From the NCBI GenBank assembly GCA_964462685.1, contig CAYWYR010000004.1, positions 1-64,000 of the forward strand: a stretch of 64,000 nucleotides of DNA, written 5' to 3'. Shown here in pieces: positions 61,376-64,000 of this stretch. Made by a program: the position numbers and the translations under genes. The DNA is from CAYWYR01 sp964462685 (GTDB lineage Bacteria; Bacteroidota; Ignavibacteria; Kapaibacteriales; UBA2268). Positions within the stretch are counted from its first letter, which is position 1. Each line of letters starts with the position of its first letter. Under the pieces are notes generated by a model that was not told the origin of the DNA, did no database searches, and was given only the letters and a program-made list of their open reading frames with translations.

Positions 61376-63438
61376 TCTTTAGCGGCTTCCTCTTCTCTTT
61401 TTATAAGTATATATAGTATCTCTGTTGCGGCTTTTGGGATAACAGTTCCTGGACCGAAAATGAAGTCTGCTCCGTTTTCATATAGAAAACCGTAGTCCTT
61501 TTCAGGTATCACTCCTCCAACAACTATCATTATATCAACCGCTCCGTAAACATCAAGGCTTCTGCGGAGTTCTGGAACGAGTGTTTTATGGCCGGCAGCT
61601 AATGTTGAAACCCCAATAAGATGCACATCGTTTTCAACTGCTTGTTTGGCTGTTTCCGCTGGTGTTTGGAATAGCGGGCCCATATCGACATCAAAACCCA
61701 GATCAGCAAATGCTGTAGCTATAACCTTAGCTCCTCTGTCATGACCGTCCTGACCCATTTTCGCTATCAAAATCCTTGCTCTTCTGCCTTCCAAGTCAGC
61801 AAACTTATCTGATAAAGCCAAAGTGTCTTCAATATCTGTACCCTCGCTTTTATAGCTAGTAGCGTAAACGCCAGTCAAAGTTTTATTGTTGGCAATATGC
61901 CTACCTACTGAATTTTCAATTGCCGTTGAAATCTCTCCTAAGGTAGCGTTGTTTCTTGCAGCTTCAACAGCCAGTTCAAGCAAGTTACCTTTATTGTTCT
62001 TAGCAGCTTCTTCAATTGAAGCGAGAAAGTTGCTTAGTTTGGCTTCATCTCTATTTGATCTGGTACGTTCAAGCCTGGCAATCTGCTTTAATCTAACTTC
62101 CCTGTTGTCAATATCCAGAATGTCGATCTCTGTTTTAGGTGCGTTAGTATCTCTGTTAACACCAAGAATAACTTCTTCGCCAGAATCAATTCTGGCTTGC
62201 TTCCTTGCAGCAGCTTCTTCAATTCTCATTTTTGGGATACCTTGCTCAATGGCTTTTGCCATTCCTCCAAGCTCCTCAATCTCCTCAAGATGTTCTTTTG
62301 CTTTTGCAAGAAGTTCGTTAGTCTTGTTCTCAATTACTTCCGAGTTCCCGAATGGGTCGATTACATCAACAATATCAGCTTCTTTTTGTAGATAAAGTTG
62401 GGTATTTCTGGCTATTGTAGCAGAGAAATCAGTAGGTAGCGCTATAGCTTCATCTAAAGCGTTTGTATGTAAGGATTGTGTACCCCCAAAAACAGCAGCC
62501 ATAGCCTCAATTGTTGTTCTTGCTACATTATTAAAAGGATCCTGTTCAGTCAGGCTCCAGCCACTGGTTTGTGAGTGTGTACGGAGCAGTGAGGATTTAG
62601 GTGATTTGGGTTTGAATTCCGATACTATGTCAGCCCAAAGCTTGCGTGCAGCCCTGAGTTTAGCTATCTCGGTAAGAAAATCCATACCGATACCCCAGAA
62701 AAAAGAAAGCCTTCCGGCGAAATTATCTATATCGATTCCAGCTTTTATACCAGTCCTTATATATTCCAGTCCATCGGCTAGTGTATAAGCCATTTCCAGA
62801 TCGGCTGTGGCTCCTGCTTCCTGCATGTGGTAGCCAGAAATTGAAATACTGTTGAATCTAGGCATATTCTGTGAGGTATAGGAGAAAATATCAGCTATTA
62901 TCCTCATGGAAGCCGCGGGTGGGTATATGTAGGTATTTCGTACCATATACTCTTTGAGTATGTCATTCTGAATTGTTCCAGTGAGCTGAGATTTATCGAC
63001 ACCTGATTTTTCAGCTGCAACTATCAAAAAAGCCATTACCGGTATCACGGCCCCGTTCATTGTCATCGATACGGAAATCTTATCTAGAGGGATTTGGTCA
63101 AATAATATCTGCATATCCTCAACAGTATCGATTGCGACACCTGCTTTACCAACATCACCGACCACACGCTCATGGTCTGAATCATATCCTCTATGCGTGG
63201 CTAAGTCAAATGCAACGCTCAGCCCTTTCTGGCCGGCTTTGAGATTTCTTTTATAGAATGCGTTACTTTCCTCAGCGGTTGAAAAACCTGCATATTGCCT
63301 GATAGTCCATGGGCGAGTATGATACATAGTAGCATAAGGCCCTCTGAGGTAAGGGTATAATCCAGGATAACCTATATCGCCAGACTGAACTTGGGAAGAA
63401 TTACTCTTTTTCCAATCCAATTCTTCGAACTTATTCAT
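61372..63438 (-). CDS. mutB: Methylmalonyl-CoA mutase large subunit (B12-dependent)
   Basis: 688 residues. N-terminal TIM-barrel mutase domain (YPYLRGPYATMYHTRPWTIR, GLSVAFDLATHRGYDSDH; FGGTQSLHTNALDEA) and a C-terminal cobalamin domain with the DxHxxG motif (GQDGHDRGAKVIA) and VSTLAAGHK. It interconverts methylmalonyl- and succinyl-CoA. ATG 63438 was chosen over 63453 because GGAGGAAGG lies immediately before it; it overlaps the small-subunit stop by 8 bp. Convergent with pyrB, sharing 4 bases at the stop codons. Confidence 0.96.
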   Translation of the reverse strand: MNKFEELDWKKSNSSQVQSGDIGYPGLYPYLRGPYATMYHTRPWTIRQYAGFSTAEESNAFYKRNLKAGQKGLSVAFDLATHRGYDSDHERVVGDVGKAGVAIDTVEDMQILFDQIPLDKISVSMTMNGAVIPVMAFLIVAAEKSGVDKSQLTGTIQNDILKEYMVRNTYIYPPAASMRIIADIFSYTSQNMPRFNSISISGYHMQEAGATADLEMAYTLADGLEYIRTGIKAGIDIDNFAGRLSFFWGIGMDFLTEIAKLRAARKLWADIVSEFKPKSPKSSLLRTHSQTSGWSLTEQDPFNNVARTTIEAMAAVFGGTQSLHTNALDEAIALPTDFSATIARNTQLYLQKEADIVDVIDPFGNSEVIENKTNELLAKAKEHLEEIEELGGMAKAIEQGIPKMRIEEAAARKQARIDSGEEVILGVNRDTNAPKTEIDILDIDNREVRLKQIARLERTRSNRDEAKLSNFLASIEEAAKNNKGNLLELAVEAARNNATLGEISTAIENSVGRHIANNKTLTGVYATSYKSEGTDIEDTLALSDKFADLEGRRARILIAKMGQDGHDRGAKVIATAFADLGFDVDMGPLFQTPAETAKQAVENDVHLIGVSTLAAGHKTLVPELRRSLDVYGAVDIMIVVGGVIPEKDYGFLYENGADFIFGPGTVIPKAATEILYILIKREEEAAKD

Positions 63439-64000
63439 GTCCTTCCTCCACAATAGCTTTGATAATATTCTTCGGGATAAACGAACCTTTGAGCCAAGCA
63501 GGTCTTCTGCCTTTCTTAGCGACTTTATCGACTTTAGTCAGTTCATCAATAAGGTTGCTCATTTCTCTTTGGCTGGCAGTACTGGAATATACGAGCCCTC
63601 GGCTTGTACTGGAAAGTTCATAGGCCAAGATCAAAGATTCATAAGAATCAGATACATTCATGAGTAAATTAAAGCCATGCTTTTTCATGTCCTCGATAAC
63701 TTCAATATCTGGAGCATCACCTAAAACAAAAAGCTCTACAGGATTGCCTGATCTGTATATATTATAGCCAATCTTAGAAACTTTAAGTCTGTGGATTTGA
63801 TCTTTTCTATTTTCCATCTGAGTCTTACAAAGATCAATAACCTGTGCTTCAAATACATCTAGAGATACATTTTCATTCTCTTTTAGATAGTTCCAAGCTT
63901 TTTCGCCTATTTTATAAGCTATTTGAGATAGCACTTCGGATCCCTGCCAATATAAAGCAGGTTTATCGATAGCAGATTCGTATTTAATCAGGTCAATTGT
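63431..64000 (-). CDS. mutA: Methylmalonyl-CoA mutase small subunit, C-terminal part (truncated by window edge)
   Basis: The frame stays open through the last base of the window, so the start is outside. About 189 residues are visible, beginning with PALYWQGSE and AYKIGEKAWNYL, then a flavodoxin-like region (FVLGDAPDIEVIEDMKKHGF) without the DxHxxG B12 motif, as in small subunits. It forms a heterodimer with the large subunit encoded next. Assignment rests largely on position before the large subunit. Confidence 0.8.
   Translation of the reverse strand, partial: TIDLIKYESAIDKPALYWQGSEVLSQIAYKIGEKAWNYLKENENVSLDVFEAQVIDLCKTQMENRKDQIHRLKVSKIGYNIYRSGNPVELFVLGDAPDIEVIEDMKKHGFNLLMNVSDSYESLILAYELSSTSRGLVYSSTASQREMSNLIDELTKVDKVAKKGRRPAWLKGSFIPKNIIKAIVEEGHE

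Overview
This window reads as a piece of the main chromosome of a Gram-negative bacterium of the Bacteroidota/FCB group. Supporting signs are two large TonB-dependent receptors with an N-terminal carboxypeptidase-regulatory-like domain, two proteins ending in a type IX secretion (T9SS) type A sorting domain, lipoproteins with acidic residues right after the lipidated Cys, several TAnnTTTG-type -7 promoter elements, and a SecA whose C-terminus lacks the usual zinc motif. A phytase locus and an FeS-type photolyase cluster would suit a marine or surface-water relative (for example a Balneolales/Rhodothermota-like lineage), but the sequence alone does not fix the rank. No tRNA, rRNA, insertion sequence, integrase, CRISPR array or prophage was seen.

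Layout. 1-6.9 kb: end of a histidine kinase, an outer-membrane barrel protein, a Nif3/coiled-coil pair, the RNase P RNA gene, an HPt protein, a secreted TolB-N-like protein, then on the minus strand tsaE, a CDF-like transporter and ruvB. 7.1-11.6 kb: secA with a coupled exported protein and a DCC-family protein. 11.7-14.6 kb: a short-chain dehydrogenase, a small flavoprotein and an FeS-type photolyase. 14.6-15.5 kb: two small acidic single-span exported proteins of matching architecture. 15.6-25.3 kb: an outer-membrane nutrient locus with two TonB receptors, a beta-helix lipoprotein, a beta-propeller lipoprotein and a phytase lipoprotein. 25.3-29.0 kb: a T9SS-exported metalloprotease with a tiny exported partner. 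29.3-32.0 kb: nadE and an orphan LuxR-type regulator. 32.0-32.45 kb: the longest non-coding stretch, with DnaA-box-like repeats and AT-rich DNA. 32.46-40.15 kb: a four-gene surface operon (repeat-rich exported protein, a paralogue with a dockerin-like tail, a T9SS A-domain protein, an OmpA-family protein).

40.15-64 kb is mostly housekeeping: yraN, purF, a dilipoyl 2-oxo acid dehydrogenase E2, an NlpC/P60 peptidase, a nitrilase-family amidohydrolase, carAB, a 7TM-HD phosphodiesterase, a YbgF-like lipoprotein, split transketolase, recA, purD, pgsA-pgpA, HU, pyrB, and methylmalonyl-CoA mutase (large subunit, with the small subunit cut by the right edge).

The most notable recurring structure is a strong hairpin or intrinsic terminator 11-39 nt upstream of a start codon on the same strand (before carA, pyrB, the second surface-operon gene, the beta-propeller lipoprotein and the first TonB receptor). 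Ordinary terminators in this window leave 84-88 nt before the next same-strand gene. This suggests attenuation or deliberate partial read-through. The best candidates for something not yet described are the four-gene surface operon with its internal double hairpin, and the leader attenuators of the pyrimidine genes.
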